Shown: positions 1 through 8,084 of the stretch, in pieces
Position numbering within the stretch: the first letter of the stretch is position 1
Layout: each line of letters opens with the position of its first letter
Source of the DNA: Chloroflexota bacterium
GTDB lineage: Bacteria > Chloroflexota > Anaerolineae > Anaerolineales > VGOW01
Length of the DNA: 64,000 bases
Direction of reading: 5' to 3'
Assembly (NCBI GenBank): GCA_016197225.1
Contig: JACPWC010000059.1
Coordinates: 1-64,000, forward strand
Program-made: the position numbers and the translations under genes
Notes under the pieces: model-generated
Databases searched by the model: none
Told to the model about the DNA's origin: nothing
The model's input: only the letters and a program-made list of their open reading frames with translations

Positions 1-2
1 AT

Positions 3-1079
3 CACGACCTGGATAAATCAACACGCGCCATCGCCGAGTTTGTGCGAGACAATCCAGTGCAGGCTGTTCTCTCTGCCGACGATAGCGCGACGGTGCTGGC
101 CGCTAGAGCCGGCCACACCCTCGGCCTGCGCCACAACTCGCCCGAGGCCGCCGAAGCCGCCCGCGACAAGCACCTCATGCGCCAACTGTTTGCCGAAGCA
201 GGAGTGCCCTCGCCGCGCTTCAAGCTGTATTCGCTCGACGACGACGTGGAAGAGATCGCCGACGAAATCAACTATCCTTGTGTCATCAAGCCGCTCACCC
301 TCTCCGGCAGTCGCGGCGTGATTCGCGCCGACTCGCCGCTGGACTTCATCGCCGCCCATCACCGCCTCAAATCCATTCTGAACGCCACCGGCAGTGGCGA
401 GTTTCTGGTTGAAGATTTCATTCCCGGCTTTGAAGTGGCGCTGGAAGGGTTGATGAACAACGGCGAACTCACGGTGCTGGCCTTGTTCGATAAACCTGAC
501 CCGCTCGATGGCCCCTACTTTGAAGAGACGATCTATGTGACGCCGTCTCGTTTATCTGGCGCGACTCAACAGGCCATTGCCGACTGCGCCTCGCGCGCCG
601 CCATCGCGCTCGGCCTGCGCGAAGGCCCCATTCACGCCGAACTGCGCATCAACGAGCAAGCCGCATGGATGGTCGAAGTCGCCGGGCGCTCCATCGGCGG
701 GCTGTGCTCGCAAACCTTGCGCTTCGGCACGGACGTGTCGCTGGAAGAATTAATTTTGCGGCAAGCGTGCGGCTTGGAAATTCCTACAATGGAACGGGAG
801 AAGCGGGCGGGGGGTGTGATGATGATCCCCATCCCGGCGGCGGGGATACTGAGGGAAGTAGAGGGAGTTGCCGAAGCAGATGCTGTGCCGGGGATCGAGT
901 CAATCGAGATCACGGCCAAGTTGAATTACATGATCACGCCCTTGCCAGAAGGCGAGAGTTATCTTGGCTTCATCTTCGCGCGTGGCGAGAGTCCGGCTGA
1001 GGTCGAGTGGACGCTGAGAGAAGCGCACCGGCGGCTCAACTTTAGAATCGAGCCAGAGATCGCTTTAGCGACGGTGTGA
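3..1079 (+). CDS. ATP-grasp domain ligase (5' partial)
   Basis: The open frame continues to the left edge of the window with no stop, so the first visible ATG at 42 is internal and the N-terminus is missing. The visible part has the ATP-grasp layout: a central region around FVLV/PCVIKPLTLSGSRGV (nucleotide-binding lysine and glycine-rich loop), the FLVEDFIPGFEVALEG segment, and the C-terminal metal/ATP motif HAELRIN...MVEVAGRSIGG. This places it with carboxylate-amine ligases of the BacD/PurD/CarB-like group, which activate a carboxylate as acylphosphate and couple it to an amine. Substrate cannot be told from sequence. It ends just before a hairpin shared with the convergent yggX gene. Confidence 0.85.
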   Translation, partial: HDLDKSTRAIAEFVRDNPVQAVLSADDSATVLAARAGHTLGLRHNSPEAAEAARDKHLMRQLFAEAGVPSPRFKLYSLDDDVEEIADEINYPCVIKPLTLSGSRGVIRADSPLDFIAAHHRLKSILNATGSGEFLVEDFIPGFEVALEGLMNNGELTVLALFDKPDPLDGPYFEETIYVTPSRLSGATQQAIADCASRAAIALGLREGPIHAELRINEQAAWMVEVAGRSIGGLCSQTLRFGTDVSLEELILRQACGLEIPTMEREKRAGGVMMIPIPAAGILREVEGVAEADAVPGIESIEITAKLNYMITPLPEGESYLGFIFARGESPAEVEWTLREAHRRLNFRIEPEIALATV

Positions 1080-1080
1080 A

Positions 1081-1133
1081 TCCACGAAGTCACACGAAGT
1101 TTCACCAAGATTTTTCTTCGTGCTCTTCGTGGA
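1081..1133. terminator. Imperfect inverted repeat between convergent genes
   Basis: CCACGAAG...ACGAAG on the left pairs with CTTCGTG...CTTCGTGG on the right around an AT-rich loop containing TTTTT. It fills the whole gap between the ATP-grasp stop and the yggX stop, so it probably acts as a bidirectional terminator. The CGAAG words recur at 1489-1565 and 55476-55626. Confidence 0.5.
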
Positions 1134-1466
1134 TCATTTGCTCTGCGGCGCGCCGCCTTTGGTTTGCTGTCCGCCCTTCGTCTGTTGCCCGCCTTCGCCC
1201 TCAGGAACCCAGCCTTCGGGCATGGCCGCATCTTCGCCGAAGAAGAAGTCTTCCATCTGCTCCATCAAAAACTTGGTGGCGTTCGGGTCAGCCAGCCGCA
1301 GGCCGTAGTGATTGATGAGCAGAGTGGATTGTTGCGTCCACAGTTCCCAGGCTTGCTGAGAAACGTTATCATAAACGCGCTGGCCCAACTCGCCGGGAAA
1401 CGGGCGGCGGGCCAGGCCGGGCAATTCTTGTCCAAGTTTGACGCACTTCACTATTCTTTCAGCCAT
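1134..1466 (-). CDS. yggX: Oxidative damage protection / Fe(2+)-trafficking protein YggX
   Basis: The 110-residue product matches the small YggX family over its first 90 residues: an early cysteine (VKCVKLGQE), the conserved FPGELGQRVYDNVSQQAW block, then LINHYGL and a C-terminal EQMEDFFFGE. YggX proteins are cytosolic and are implicated in protecting iron-sulfur clusters and labile iron during oxidative stress. The C-terminal tail here is extended with GGQQTKGGQQTKGG, a tandem repeat not typical of the family. An AAGGAAC Shine-Dalgarno lies just upstream of the ATG. Confidence 0.9.
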   Translation of the reverse strand: MAERIVKCVKLGQELPGLARRPFPGELGQRVYDNVSQQAWELWTQQSTLLINHYGLRLADPNATKFLMEQMEDFFFGEDAAMPEGWVPEGEGGQQTKGGQQTKGGAPQSK

Positions 1467-1488
1467 CGAAGTTCCTTTCGGAAGATTG

Positions 1489-1565
1489 AACCGCTAAGAC
1501 CGCTCCGCGAGAGCGCGAAGTCTTTTCAAAAGTTTTCTTAGCGTCCTTCGCGCCTTCGCGGTAAA
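1489..1565. repeat. Intergenic repeat, CGCTAAG / CTTCGCG word family
   Basis: AACCGCTAAGAC ... GCGCGAAG is followed by CTTAGCGTCC TTCGCGCC TTCGCGGT, giving inverted copies of the same short words around an AAAAGTTTT centre. The same words recur at 55476-55626. It lies in the divergent gap between yggX and the formyltransferase. Confidence 0.6.
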
Positions 1566-1586
1566 ACTATACAGTCTAAAAGCAGG

Positions 1587-2507
1587 ATGTCAAGCGCGAT
1601 TCTTTTCATGGGAATGTTCGGCGAGTTGTCGTTTCGACCTCTCGCCGGCCTGATCGACTCCGGGGCGTCGGTGTGCGCCGTCCTTGTCCCCGCCTCAGGG
1701 GCAACCGCCACTGCGCCTCAACGTTTAACTCCGCCCGCCCCGGCTGACGACAGCCTGTCCGTCATCTCCGGCTATCCAACTCGCAACATCGTCACCCTGG
1801 CCTGGGAAAACTACATTCCCGTTTACGAAGTCAACTCACTCTCTCACCCCTCAGTTCTCTCTTCCCTCCTCTCTCTTCACCCCGACCTCATCGCCGTCTC
1901 TTGCTTCCCCAAAATTCTTCCACCCTCACTTCTGGCCTTGCCCAAACTTGGCGCGATCAACTTGCACCCCTCACTGCTCCCAAAGTATCGCGGCCCCGAA
2001 CCGCTCTTCTGGCAATTTCGGAACGGCGAGACTCGGGCAGGCGTCACCCTCCACTTCATGAACGAGCGCCCTGACGCCGGTGACATCCTGCTTCAAACCG
2101 AAGTGCCTTTTGCCGATGGCATCACCGGCGCAGAAGCCGAAAGGCTGTGTGCCATCGCCGGGTCAAGGTTGATGGGTGAAGGGGTGAAACTGTTGAGAGG
2201 CGGCAACCCCCCGCGCCAAAAGCAGAACGAAGCCGACGCCACCTACTTTCCCAATCCAACCCGCGCCGACTTCGTCATCTCAACGGATCAGCCTGCACGC
2301 CGAGCATTCAACTTCATGCGCGGCGCAAACGGCTGGCCCTGGCCGTTTGAAATCCATGTTGGCGACCACGCCTTTCAAGTTCGCGAAACGATTTCTTTCT
2401 TGCCCGACGCGATTTTGGGTGAACCCTATCATCTTGAAGGCGACGAACTTCAAATCCAGTTCTCGCCAGGCGTGCTTTGCCTGAAGTCCCCCTCTCCTAA
2501 AACGTGA
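1587..2507 (+). CDS. Formyltransferase family protein (methionyl-tRNA formyltransferase-like)
   Basis: This 306-residue protein has the formyltransferase fold signature: INLHPSLLPKYRGPEPLFW (catalytic His in the HPSLLP block), then GVTLHFMNERPDAGDILLQ, with the Asp expected for formyl transfer from 10-formyl-tetrahydrofolate. Length equals that of Fmt (about 310). The residues after YRG differ from canonical Fmt, and a C-terminal segment of about 85 residues is present but not clearly the usual Fmt C-domain. It could be the genome's fmt or a paralogue formylating an amino sugar. A weak GCAGG Shine-Dalgarno precedes the ATG. Confidence 0.75.
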   Translation: MSSAILFMGMFGELSFRPLAGLIDSGASVCAVLVPASGATATAPQRLTPPAPADDSLSVISGYPTRNIVTLAWENYIPVYEVNSLSHPSVLSSLLSLHPDLIAVSCFPKILPPSLLALPKLGAINLHPSLLPKYRGPEPLFWQFRNGETRAGVTLHFMNERPDAGDILLQTEVPFADGITGAEAERLCAIAGSRLMGEGVKLLRGGNPPRQKQNEADATYFPNPTRADFVISTDQPARRAFNFMRGANGWPWPFEIHVGDHAFQVRETISFLPDAILGEPYHLEGDELQIQFSPGVLCLKSPSPKT

Positions 2508-2546
2508 TTTCCGTTTCAGGGATGGGGCCGGGGCGTGGCACGACTC

Positions 2547-2575
2547 TTGCTCAGAATCCACTATCCGAGTACATT
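2547..2575 (+). promoter_or_regulatory. Sigma70-type promoter of a probably leaderless amidase mRNA
   Basis: TTGCTC (2547-2552), a 17-nt spacer and TACATT (2570-2575), followed after only 6 nt by the ATG at 2582. With the usual distance from -10 to +1, transcription would begin at or next to the start codon. Confidence 0.5.
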
Positions 2576-2581
2576 TAGCGC

Positions 2582-3343
2582 ATGTCCGCTTCCGAAGCCC
2601 CCTCTTCCATTTCTCGCGCCTTGCGTCACATCGGCGTGGTGCTGTTGGCCGCCGTGGCTTCGGCCACTGTTTTTGCCAATTGGACTCCGTCCTCGCTCCT
2701 GCCGTCGGGTGTGTCAAGGGCGATCTCTATTGCCAACGCCACTCGCATTGCCTCCGACTCGACGCCCGTGCCGCCTACGGCCACGCCCGCGCCCTTGCCC
2801 CTCATCGGTCTCGTGGCCGGGCACTCCGGCCCGCAAAACGACCCCGGCGCGGTCTGCCCCGACGGCCTCACCGAAGCCTCCATCAACCTTGATGTTGCCA
2901 ATCGCGCCAAAGCTATTCTGGAGCAGGCCGGTTTTCGCGTTGACCTGCTCACCGAGTTCGACGACCGGCTGGTGGGTTATCGCTCGGCGGCCATGGTGTC
3001 CATCCATTCGGACTCATGCGCCTTCGTCAACGAGCAAGCCACCGGCTTCAAAGTGGCCCGCGCCCTTTACGACAAATCGCCCGAGCAGTCCGACCGCCTC
3101 GTGGCCTGCCTCACCGACCGCTATCAAAAACGCACTGAGATGAACTTTCACTCCGGCTCGATCACGGTTGATATGACCAGCTATCACGGCTTCGACGAGC
3201 TGGCCGTCGAGACGCCCGCCGCCATCATCGAGGTGGGCTTCCTCAACCTCGACCGCGACATGCTCACCAACCACCCCGACCTGGTGGCCCAGGGCGTGGC
3301 CGAGGGCATTTTGTGCTTTGCGCGAAGTGAGCCGGTGCCGTAA
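2582..3343 (+). CDS. N-acetylmuramoyl-L-alanine amidase (Amidase_3), membrane-anchored
   Basis: The 253-residue protein starts with a hydrophobic segment (about residues 20-38, VVLLAAVASATVFANW) acting as signal or anchor, then a Ser/Thr/Pro linker. The Amidase_3 domain follows with the zinc ligands in order: His in AGHSGPQND, Glu in LTEASIN, His in VSIHSDSC and the catalytic Glu in IIEVGFLN. It hydrolyses the amide bond between MurNAc and the L-Ala of the stem peptide. It heads a run of exported wall enzymes. No Shine-Dalgarno is evident and a -10-like TACATT lies 6 nt upstream of the ATG. Confidence 0.88.
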   Translation: MSASEAPSSISRALRHIGVVLLAAVASATVFANWTPSSLLPSGVSRAISIANATRIASDSTPVPPTATPAPLPLIGLVAGHSGPQNDPGAVCPDGLTEASINLDVANRAKAILEQAGFRVDLLTEFDDRLVGYRSAAMVSIHSDSCAFVNEQATGFKVARALYDKSPEQSDRLVACLTDRYQKRTEMNFHSGSITVDMTSYHGFDELAVETPAAIIEVGFLNLDRDMLTNHPDLVAQGVAEGILCFARSEPVP

Positions 3344-3344
3344 G

Positions 3345-3437
3345 TTAGAGATTGGAAGTTGGAGGTTGGAAGTTAGAAGTAGGACTACGGAACACGCAAT
3401 ACGCATTTGAGAATTGTGCACTGAGAATTGTGAATTG
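3345..3437. repeat. 7-nt-period arrays (GAGATTG/GGAAGTT, ACGCAAT and GAGAATT/GTGAATT words)
   Basis: Three blocks occupy the whole gap: TTAGAGA TTGGAAG, then TTGGAGG TTGGAAG; next ACACGCA ATACGCA; then GAGAATT GTGCACT followed by GAGAATT GTGAATT. All keep a 7-nt register. The last block ends a few bases before the ATG at 3440. Confidence 0.8.
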
Positions 3438-3439
3438 AT

Positions 3440-5485
3440 ATGGCAATCACCACCAAATACGGCATCACCATCGGCCCTTACGCCACCACCCTCAACGACG
3501 TCAACACCTTTCGCGCGCTCGGCTTTGGCGCGGTCAAACTGCTGTGCGGCGTCCACAACCCGGCCGTCGTTCCGGCCTACCGCGACGCGGGCGCGTTTAT
3601 GTTGCAGGCCCGTATTGTCTACCCCGAAATCGCCGAAGGCCAGGGGCCGGCCCAGTTCGTGAACGACCGCCGGAATCAGATCGCGGCTTTCATGGATGCC
3701 GGGCTGGGCGAGTTTGAGATTCTCACTCAGCCCAACTTGAGCCGCGAAGGCTTTGGCCGCTCGTGGACATCGCCTCAAAGCTTCAACGCCTGGTATCTCG
3801 AAGCGGTGGATCGGTTGCGTAACCTCTTCCCCAACATCCGGCTCGGCTTCCCCGGCCTCTCCCCCGGCCCCGCCGATTTCAACATTGACCCGCTGGCTGG
3901 CCGCCCAACCCGGCCTGTCGGCGACGTGGACTTTATCAACAATTGCGCCGAGGCCGTTCAAGCCTCCGACTTCTTGTGCGTCCACACTTACTGGCAGAAC
4001 GTCAACATGATGCGCGACATTGACCCGAACAACACGGGCTTCGGCGGTTTGCGCTTCGTGCGTTATTATCATGAACGCTTCCCGGCCATGACTCTCGTCA
4101 TCTCCGAGTTTGCCAACAACCGTCCCGGCACCGGCGGTCTCCACCCGGCAGACGCCCAGTGGCGCGTCATCGGCGACGAGTACGCCGAGTTCTACACCCT
4201 CTGCGCTCAGTACGAATGGATCGAAGCCGCTTTTGCTCACACTCTGCGCGACCCCGACCTGCCCGACCAGAGCTGGGTTACGGACGACTTCGTCGAGCGC
4301 CGCATCATCGAAGGCGTCAAAGCCCGCCCGCCCATTCCCGAGCCGGGCCAACTTAACCTCAAGTGGCCCACTCAATATCAGCGCGTCACCCAGCCTTACG
4401 GCCTGCGCCAGATTGATTACTCGCGCTTCAGCGGCGGCTCCCTGCACGGCGGCCACGAAGGCATAGACCTGGCCGCGCCGACCGGCTCCGACATTTATGC
4501 GTCACTGTCCGGCACGGTTGTGCGCAGTGAAGCCTCACGCGGCAACTTCAGCAACGGCTACGGCGCTTACGGCGAACTGATTACTGTAGACAGCGACGTG
4601 CCGGGGGTGGGGCGGGTGTCGTTGACCTACGCTCACCTCAGCCGGCGGCTGGTTCCGAGAGGGGCAGTGGTGAACCGAGGAGAACGGATCGGACTCGCCG
4701 GGGCGACCGGCAACGCGCAAGGGGCGCATTTGCATCTCTCGATGCGAATCTCCGGTATCCCCCTCTACGCCCAACTCGACTACCTCAACCCCGGCCTGTA
4801 CCTTGATTACGACACCGCGCCCGCGCCGCCGTCCACACCCTCACCAGGCGCGCCGCGTGTTCAGTATGAAAGAACGGTGGTGCTGTTGCCACCGCCTGCC
4901 GGGTTGGATTTTGTGGAAGCCGTCTTGCGGGCCAGTTGGAACGCGCATCGTTACACCGTCGGGGGTTCCGCCGACGACGGCGGCATCGGCGACCTCGAAC
5001 GCCGCCGGGTGATCGCCATCAATCCGCAACAGTGGAACGGTGACTTGCAGGCCTGGTACAACCAACATTATCCCGGCGTGGATTACGTGCCGATCAACGC
5101 CGCCACGCCCTCGGCCCTGCAAGCCATTTTGCAAAGCTTCAACCTTGGCTCGCCGAACCCGTCCTCCTTCGTCAATCGCGGCCAGCCGCGCGAGCAGTAC
5201 GCCCGCGCCTACATTCTCATCCCGCCGCCGCGCGGCGTGGACTTTGCCATCGCCGCCGCCCGCGTGACCTGGCCGAAATATCGAATCACCATCGGCGGCT
5301 CGGCGGACGACGGCGGCATTGGGGCGCTGGCCCGGCGGCGGGTCATCGCCATCAACCCCAACGAGTGGGGCGGCGACTTGCAGGCCTGGTACGCCCAAAA
5401 CTACCCGGGCGTCGAATACATTCCCATCTCGGCCATCGGCGACCCCAACCAATTGATGCGGGCCTTATCGCAGTTATATCCATAG
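3440..5485 (+). CDS. M23 metallopeptidase fused to glycosidase-like N-domain and two C-terminal repeats
   Basis: 681 residues in three parts. Residues 1-290 look like a TIM-barrel glycoside-hydrolase-like domain ([33 protein letters not shown]); I infer this from motif style only. Residues about 300-455 are an M23/LytM endopeptidase with HxxxD (H339, D343), YAHLS and HLH (H430, H432) zinc and catalytic residues. Residues 473-565 and 584-676 are two closely similar repeats of unknown type, each with PPPxGx[21 protein letters not shown] and DLQAWY. No signal peptide is visible at this start, which is odd for a wall hydrolase. The gene sits between an exported amidase and exported L,D-transpeptidases. 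Confidence 0.85.
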   Translation: MAITTKYGITIGPYATTLNDVNTFRALGFGAVKLLCGVHNPAVVPAYRDAGAFMLQARIVYPEIAEGQGPAQFVNDRRNQIAAFMDAGLGEFEILTQPNLSREGFGRSWTSPQSFNAWYLEAVDRLRNLFPNIRLGFPGLSPGPADFNIDPLAGRPTRPVGDVDFINNCAEAVQASDFLCVHTYWQNVNMMRDIDPNNTGFGGLRFVRYYHERFPAMTLVISEFANNRPGTGGLHPADAQWRVIGDEYAEFYTLCAQYEWIEAAFAHTLRDPDLPDQSWVTDDFVERRIIEGVKARPPIPEPGQLNLKWPTQYQRVTQPYGLRQIDYSRFSGGSLHGGHEGIDLAAPTGSDIYASLSGTVVRSEASRGNFSNGYGAYGELITVDSDVPGVGRVSLTYAHLSRRLVPRGAVVNRGERIGLAGATGNAQGAHLHLSMRISGIPLYAQLDYLNPGLYLDYDTAPAPPSTPSPGAPRVQYERTVVLLPPPAGLDFVEAVLRASWNAHRYTVGGSADDGGIGDLERRRVIAINPQQWNGDLQAWYNQHYPGVDYVPINAATPSALQAILQSFNLGSPNPSSFVNRGQPREQYARAYILIPPPRGVDFAIAAARVTWPKYRITIGGSADDGGIGALARRRVIAINPNEWGGDLQAWYAQNYPGVEYIPISAIGDPNQLMRALSQLYP

Positions 5486-5506
5486 AGACGACGAAGGAGT
5501 TTGGCC

Positions 5507-5541
5507 GTCATTCGTCCTTCGTCCGTCGTCCATCGTCATGT
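5507..5541 (+). repeat. Heptamer array GTCcgTC containing the start codon of the next gene
   Basis: Units GTCATTC, GTCCTTC, GTCCGTC, GTCCATC and GTCATGT follow each other in exact 7-nt phase. The ATG at 5538 lies within the fifth unit. The same word returns inside the coding sequence at 5881-5911. Confidence 0.85.
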
Positions 5542-6653
5542 CATCGCTTCTTTCTCAAGCCAGGACTCTGATCAATCAAGGCCAAAGAGCCGAAGCTCAT
5601 CGTTTGCTTCAGCAGGCAGTGGCGCTTGACTCGAACAGCGTTGAGGCCTGGTTGCTGTTGGCGGCCATTGCCACGCCTGAAGCCAGCGTGATGTATGCTG
5701 AAAAGGCGCTGGCGCTTGACCCGAACAACACAACAGCGCAAGCCGCTCTGGCCTGGGCGCGCGGGCGACTCCCGCCGGAAAAACCCGCGCTCGAACTTCC
5801 CGCCGTTCCTCAGGCATATGCCGCCTCTCAGCCTCGCTATCAACCAGTTGCCGTCAGGCGTAAAAAGCCCGCGCCGCAACCTCCATCGTCCATCGTCCGT
5901 CGTCAATCGTCTTTTCCCTTCGGCCTGACGGCCCTCACCATCCTGGTCGCCCTCGTTGTCAGCGCCGCGCTACTTCTTGGCGGCGGACTGTTCTACCCGC
6001 CCATCCCTCGCGCCGTGGCCCAGGTGGGCACGCTTGCGAAAGCAACGTTCACTTTCACCCCCTCAAATACGCCGACGAACACACCGACCGCTACCGCGAC
6101 GCCCACAAACACACCAACGAATACGCCGACGTTCACTCCGACCGCTACCTTGACGCCTACCAATACTCCTACCTCAACCCCCACCAACACACCGCTTCCG
6201 ACGAACACGCCTCTGCCCACGGACACACCCCTGCCAACAAACACGCTTCTGCCGACCGCCAGGCCGCCCACCGCCACCGCACAACCTCCGGTGAGCGACG
6301 GCGCGCGCTGGATTGACGTCAACCTTTCCGAGCAAAGCATCACTGCTTACGAAGGCGACTCGCCTCTTGTCACCTTCATTGTCTCCACCGGAACCTGGCA
6401 ACACCCGACCGTCACCGGCAAGTACAATATCTACGTCAAACACACCTTTGCCGACATGCGCGGCCCCGACTACTTCTTGCCTGACGTGCCTTACGTGATG
6501 TATTTTTATCAAGGCTATGGCTTTCACGGCACGTACTGGCACAACAACTTTGGCACGCCCATGAGTCACGGCTGTGTCAACCTGCGCACCGAAGACGCCG
6601 CCTGGCTATTCGACTTTGCCTCGGTAGGCACTCAGGTTAGGATTCACTACTGA
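5538..6653 (+). CDS. L,D-transpeptidase (YkuD) with N-terminal TPR and Thr/Pro linker
   Basis: 371 residues. Residues 1-75 form TPR-like helices ([31 protein letters not shown]), 129-150 a single membrane helix, 170-250 a linker of repeated TPTNT/TPLPT, and 257-371 a YkuD domain. Catalytic residues are H330, H344 and C346 in SHGCVNLR. YkuD enzymes form 3-3 peptide cross-links or attach proteins to the wall through a thioester intermediate. The topology implies a cytoplasmic TPR and an extracytoplasmic catalytic domain. Residues about 115-125 (SSIVRRQSS region) are encoded by a heptamer array. The next gene is a second YkuD enzyme one base downstream. Confidence 0.9.
   Translation: MSSLLSQARTLINQGQRAEAHRLLQQAVALDSNSVEAWLLLAAIATPEASVMYAEKALALDPNNTTAQAALAWARGRLPPEKPALELPAVPQAYAASQPRYQPVAVRRKKPAPQPPSSIVRRQSSFPFGLTALTILVALVVSAALLLGGGLFYPPIPRAVAQVGTLAKATFTFTPSNTPTNTPTATATPTNTPTNTPTFTPTATLTPTNTPTSTPTNTPLPTNTPLPTDTPLPTNTLLPTARPPTATAQPPVSDGARWIDVNLSEQSITAYEGDSPLVTFIVSTGTWQHPTVTGKYNIYVKHTFADMRGPDYFLPDVPYVMYFYQGYGFHGTYWHNNFGTPMSHGCVNLRTEDAAWLFDFASVGTQVRIHY
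5881..5911 (+). repeat. Heptamer array inside the TPR-YkuD gene
   Basis: CTCCATC, GTCCATC, GTCCGTC, GTCAATC and GTC in register, coding for the junction just before the membrane helix. The word family is the same as the array over this gene's start codon. Confidence 0.8.
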
Positions 6654-6654
6654 C

Positions 6655-7122
6655 ATGCGTTATCTCATCGCCTTTTTCATCGGGCTAGCCGCCACTGTGA
6701 CATTGGCCGTTGCCCCGCCCGTGGCGGCTACCCCGGCCTCCCATGTTTCGACCGGCCTCGATCCGGCTCCCCGGCACTGGGTCAGCGTTGACCTCTCCGA
6801 ACAAACGCTCACCGCTTACGAAGATGAAGTGGCGATCAAGACGTTTGTCGTTTCCACCGGCGACGCTGATCACCCGACGCTCAGAGGGCGCTATCACGTA
6901 AAGGCCATGTGGGAAAAGATTGACGTCATCGGCAAAGACTATTACTTTCACGACGTGCCGCATTTCATCAAATACTACGGAAGCTTCGCCATCCACGCCG
7001 CCACCTGGCACGACGACTTTGGCACGCCCGTCTCGCATGGTTGCGTCAACATGAAACCTGAAGACGCCAAGTGGGTGTACGAGTTTCTCAGCGTTGGCGA
7101 CCTCGTATATATCCACAAATGA
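6655..7122 (+). CDS. Small exported L,D-transpeptidase (YkuD)
   Basis: 155 residues: a signal peptide (about residues 1-25, MRYLIAFFIGLAATVTLAV, Ala-rich end) followed by a YkuD domain whose C-terminal motif HAATWHDDFGTPVSHGCVN has the catalytic Cys and both His. It is highly similar to the YkuD domain of the preceding gene, so the pair probably arose by duplication, one copy losing the TPR and linker. One base separates the genes, and the following SDR overlaps it by ATGA. Confidence 0.9.
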   Translation: MRYLIAFFIGLAATVTLAVAPPVAATPASHVSTGLDPAPRHWVSVDLSEQTLTAYEDEVAIKTFVVSTGDADHPTLRGRYHVKAMWEKIDVIGKDYYFHDVPHFIKYYGSFAIHAATWHDDFGTPVSHGCVNMKPEDAKWVYEFLSVGDLVYIHK

Positions 7123-7844
7123 CCCGCCGATTTCAAGACAAAGTCACTCTCATCACCGGCGCCAGCCGGGGCATTGGCCGCTCGCTGGCTGGCGCGTTTG
7201 CCGGCGAAGGCTCGCGCGTCGTTCTCACCGCCCGCACCCAGTCGGAACTGGAGGCCGCCGCTCATCAAATTGAACGTGAACACCGCGTCCGTGCCCTGCC
7301 CATTGTTTGCGACGTGTCGGACGAAGCACAGGTGAAGCACGCCGTTGAAACCGCTGTAAGTGAGCTAGGCCGGGTTGATGTGTTGATCAACAACGCCGCC
7401 ATCACCAACATTCGCCCGGTCTACGGCCTCACTCACTCCGGCTGGGAGCGAACCCTGGCCATCAACCTGACTGGCACTTTCCTCTTCACCAAGCACGTCT
7501 GGAAGCCCATGAAGAATCAGGGCGGGGGAGTCATCATCAATATCTCCTCGATTGGCGGGCGCAAAGGCTACCCACTGCTCTCGGCTTATTGCGCCAGCAA
7601 GTGGGGACAGATTGGCTTCTCCCTGGCCGCCGCCGAGGAGGGTAAGGCCGACAACATCCGCGTCAACGTCGTGGCCCCCGGCAAAGCCGACACCGCCTTC
7701 CGCGCCCAAATCAAGGAAGACAAGACCCAAATGCTCACCGCCGACGACTGCAACGGCATTTGCCTGTTCCTGGCCTCCGATGAAGCCAAATGGGTGAACG
7801 GGCAGGTGGTGGAAGTAGAGTGGTTCGGCCCGAATAAGGCCTAA
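7119..7844 (+). CDS. Short-chain dehydrogenase/reductase (SDR)
   Basis: The ATG at 7119 overlaps the stop of the upstream gene (ATGA); a longer upstream reading would only translate that gene in another frame. The 241-residue product is a classical SDR: TGASRGIG nucleotide-binding motif near the N-terminus, NNAAITN, the Ser in ISSIGG, YCASK active site, and the PGKADT segment after the sixth strand. It is likely NAD(P)-dependent; the substrate is not predictable. It ends before a good terminator, so it appears to be the last gene of the wall-enzyme run. Confidence 0.9.
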   Translation: MTRRFQDKVTLITGASRGIGRSLAGAFAGEGSRVVLTARTQSELEAAAHQIEREHRVRALPIVCDVSDEAQVKHAVETAVSELGRVDVLINNAAITNIRPVYGLTHSGWERTLAINLTGTFLFTKHVWKPMKNQGGGVIINISSIGGRKGYPLLSAYCASKWGQIGFSLAAAEEGKADNIRVNVVAPGKADTAFRAQIKEDKTQMLTADDCNGICLFLASDEAKWVNGQVVEVEWFGPNKA

Positions 7845-7874
7845 ACCTGCTGTTTTGCCTTTAGTTCTCATACG

Positions 7875-7903
7875 AGAGCCGACAACTGTCGGCTCTTCTG
7901 ATT
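7875..7903 (+). terminator. Rho-independent terminator after the SDR gene
   Basis: AGAGCCGAC (7875-7883) pairs perfectly with GTCGGCTCT (7888-7896) around loop AACT and is followed by TCTGATT. It separates the wall-enzyme run from the dcw promoter. Confidence 0.7.
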
Positions 7904-7966
7904 CCTGAGCGGAGCAAGCGTAGGTAGGAAATATGGACTTTGCACCCTTAAATAATCACTTCTTGC

Positions 7967-7996
7967 TTGCGTTCAAGTGGGAAACTGTGTTATAAA
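7967..7996 (+). promoter_or_regulatory. Promoter of the dcw operon
   Basis: TTGCGT (7967-7972), an 18-nt spacer and TATAAA (7991-7996), preceded by TGTGT as a partial extended -10. It is the only good promoter between the terminator at 7875 and mraZ, and the MraZ-type repeats begin 2 nt downstream. Confidence 0.55.
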
Positions 7997-8031
7997 TGTG
8001 GAAGTTTGTGGGTTAAAGTGGGGCAAAGTGG
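7977..8031 (+). promoter_or_regulatory. MraZ operator: GTGG(G) direct repeats with 10-nt period
   Basis: GTGGAAGTTT, GTGGGTTAAA, GTGGGGCAAA and GTGGTAAACG start at 7998, 8008, 8018 and 8028, exactly 10 nt apart, and a further GTGGG lies at 7977, 21 nt before the first. MraZ in other bacteria binds such tandem GTGGG-like repeats with 5-nt spacers upstream of its own gene. Overlap with the -10 and the expected transcription start fits autorepression of the dcw operon. Confidence 0.8.
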
Positions 8032-8033
8032 TA

Positions 8034-8059
8034 AACGCCGGAACGATAGTTCCGGCGTT
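8034..8059 (+). promoter_or_regulatory. Perfect 11-bp hairpin in the mraZ leader
   Basis: AACGCCGGAAC and GTTCCGGCGTT are perfectly complementary around a GATA tetraloop. No T-run follows, so it is not a normal terminator. It starts within the last GTGG repeat and ends 25 nt before the mraZ ATG. Confidence 0.6.
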
Positions 8060-8084
8060 GCCGCTTAAGTGACTGTTAGAACAT

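Noticed and set aside
3014-4456. 480-codon open frame on the minus strand
   Set aside because: It is antisense to the amidase and M23 fusion genes, has no recognisable motifs and covers a repeat array; high GC third positions keep the antisense frame open.
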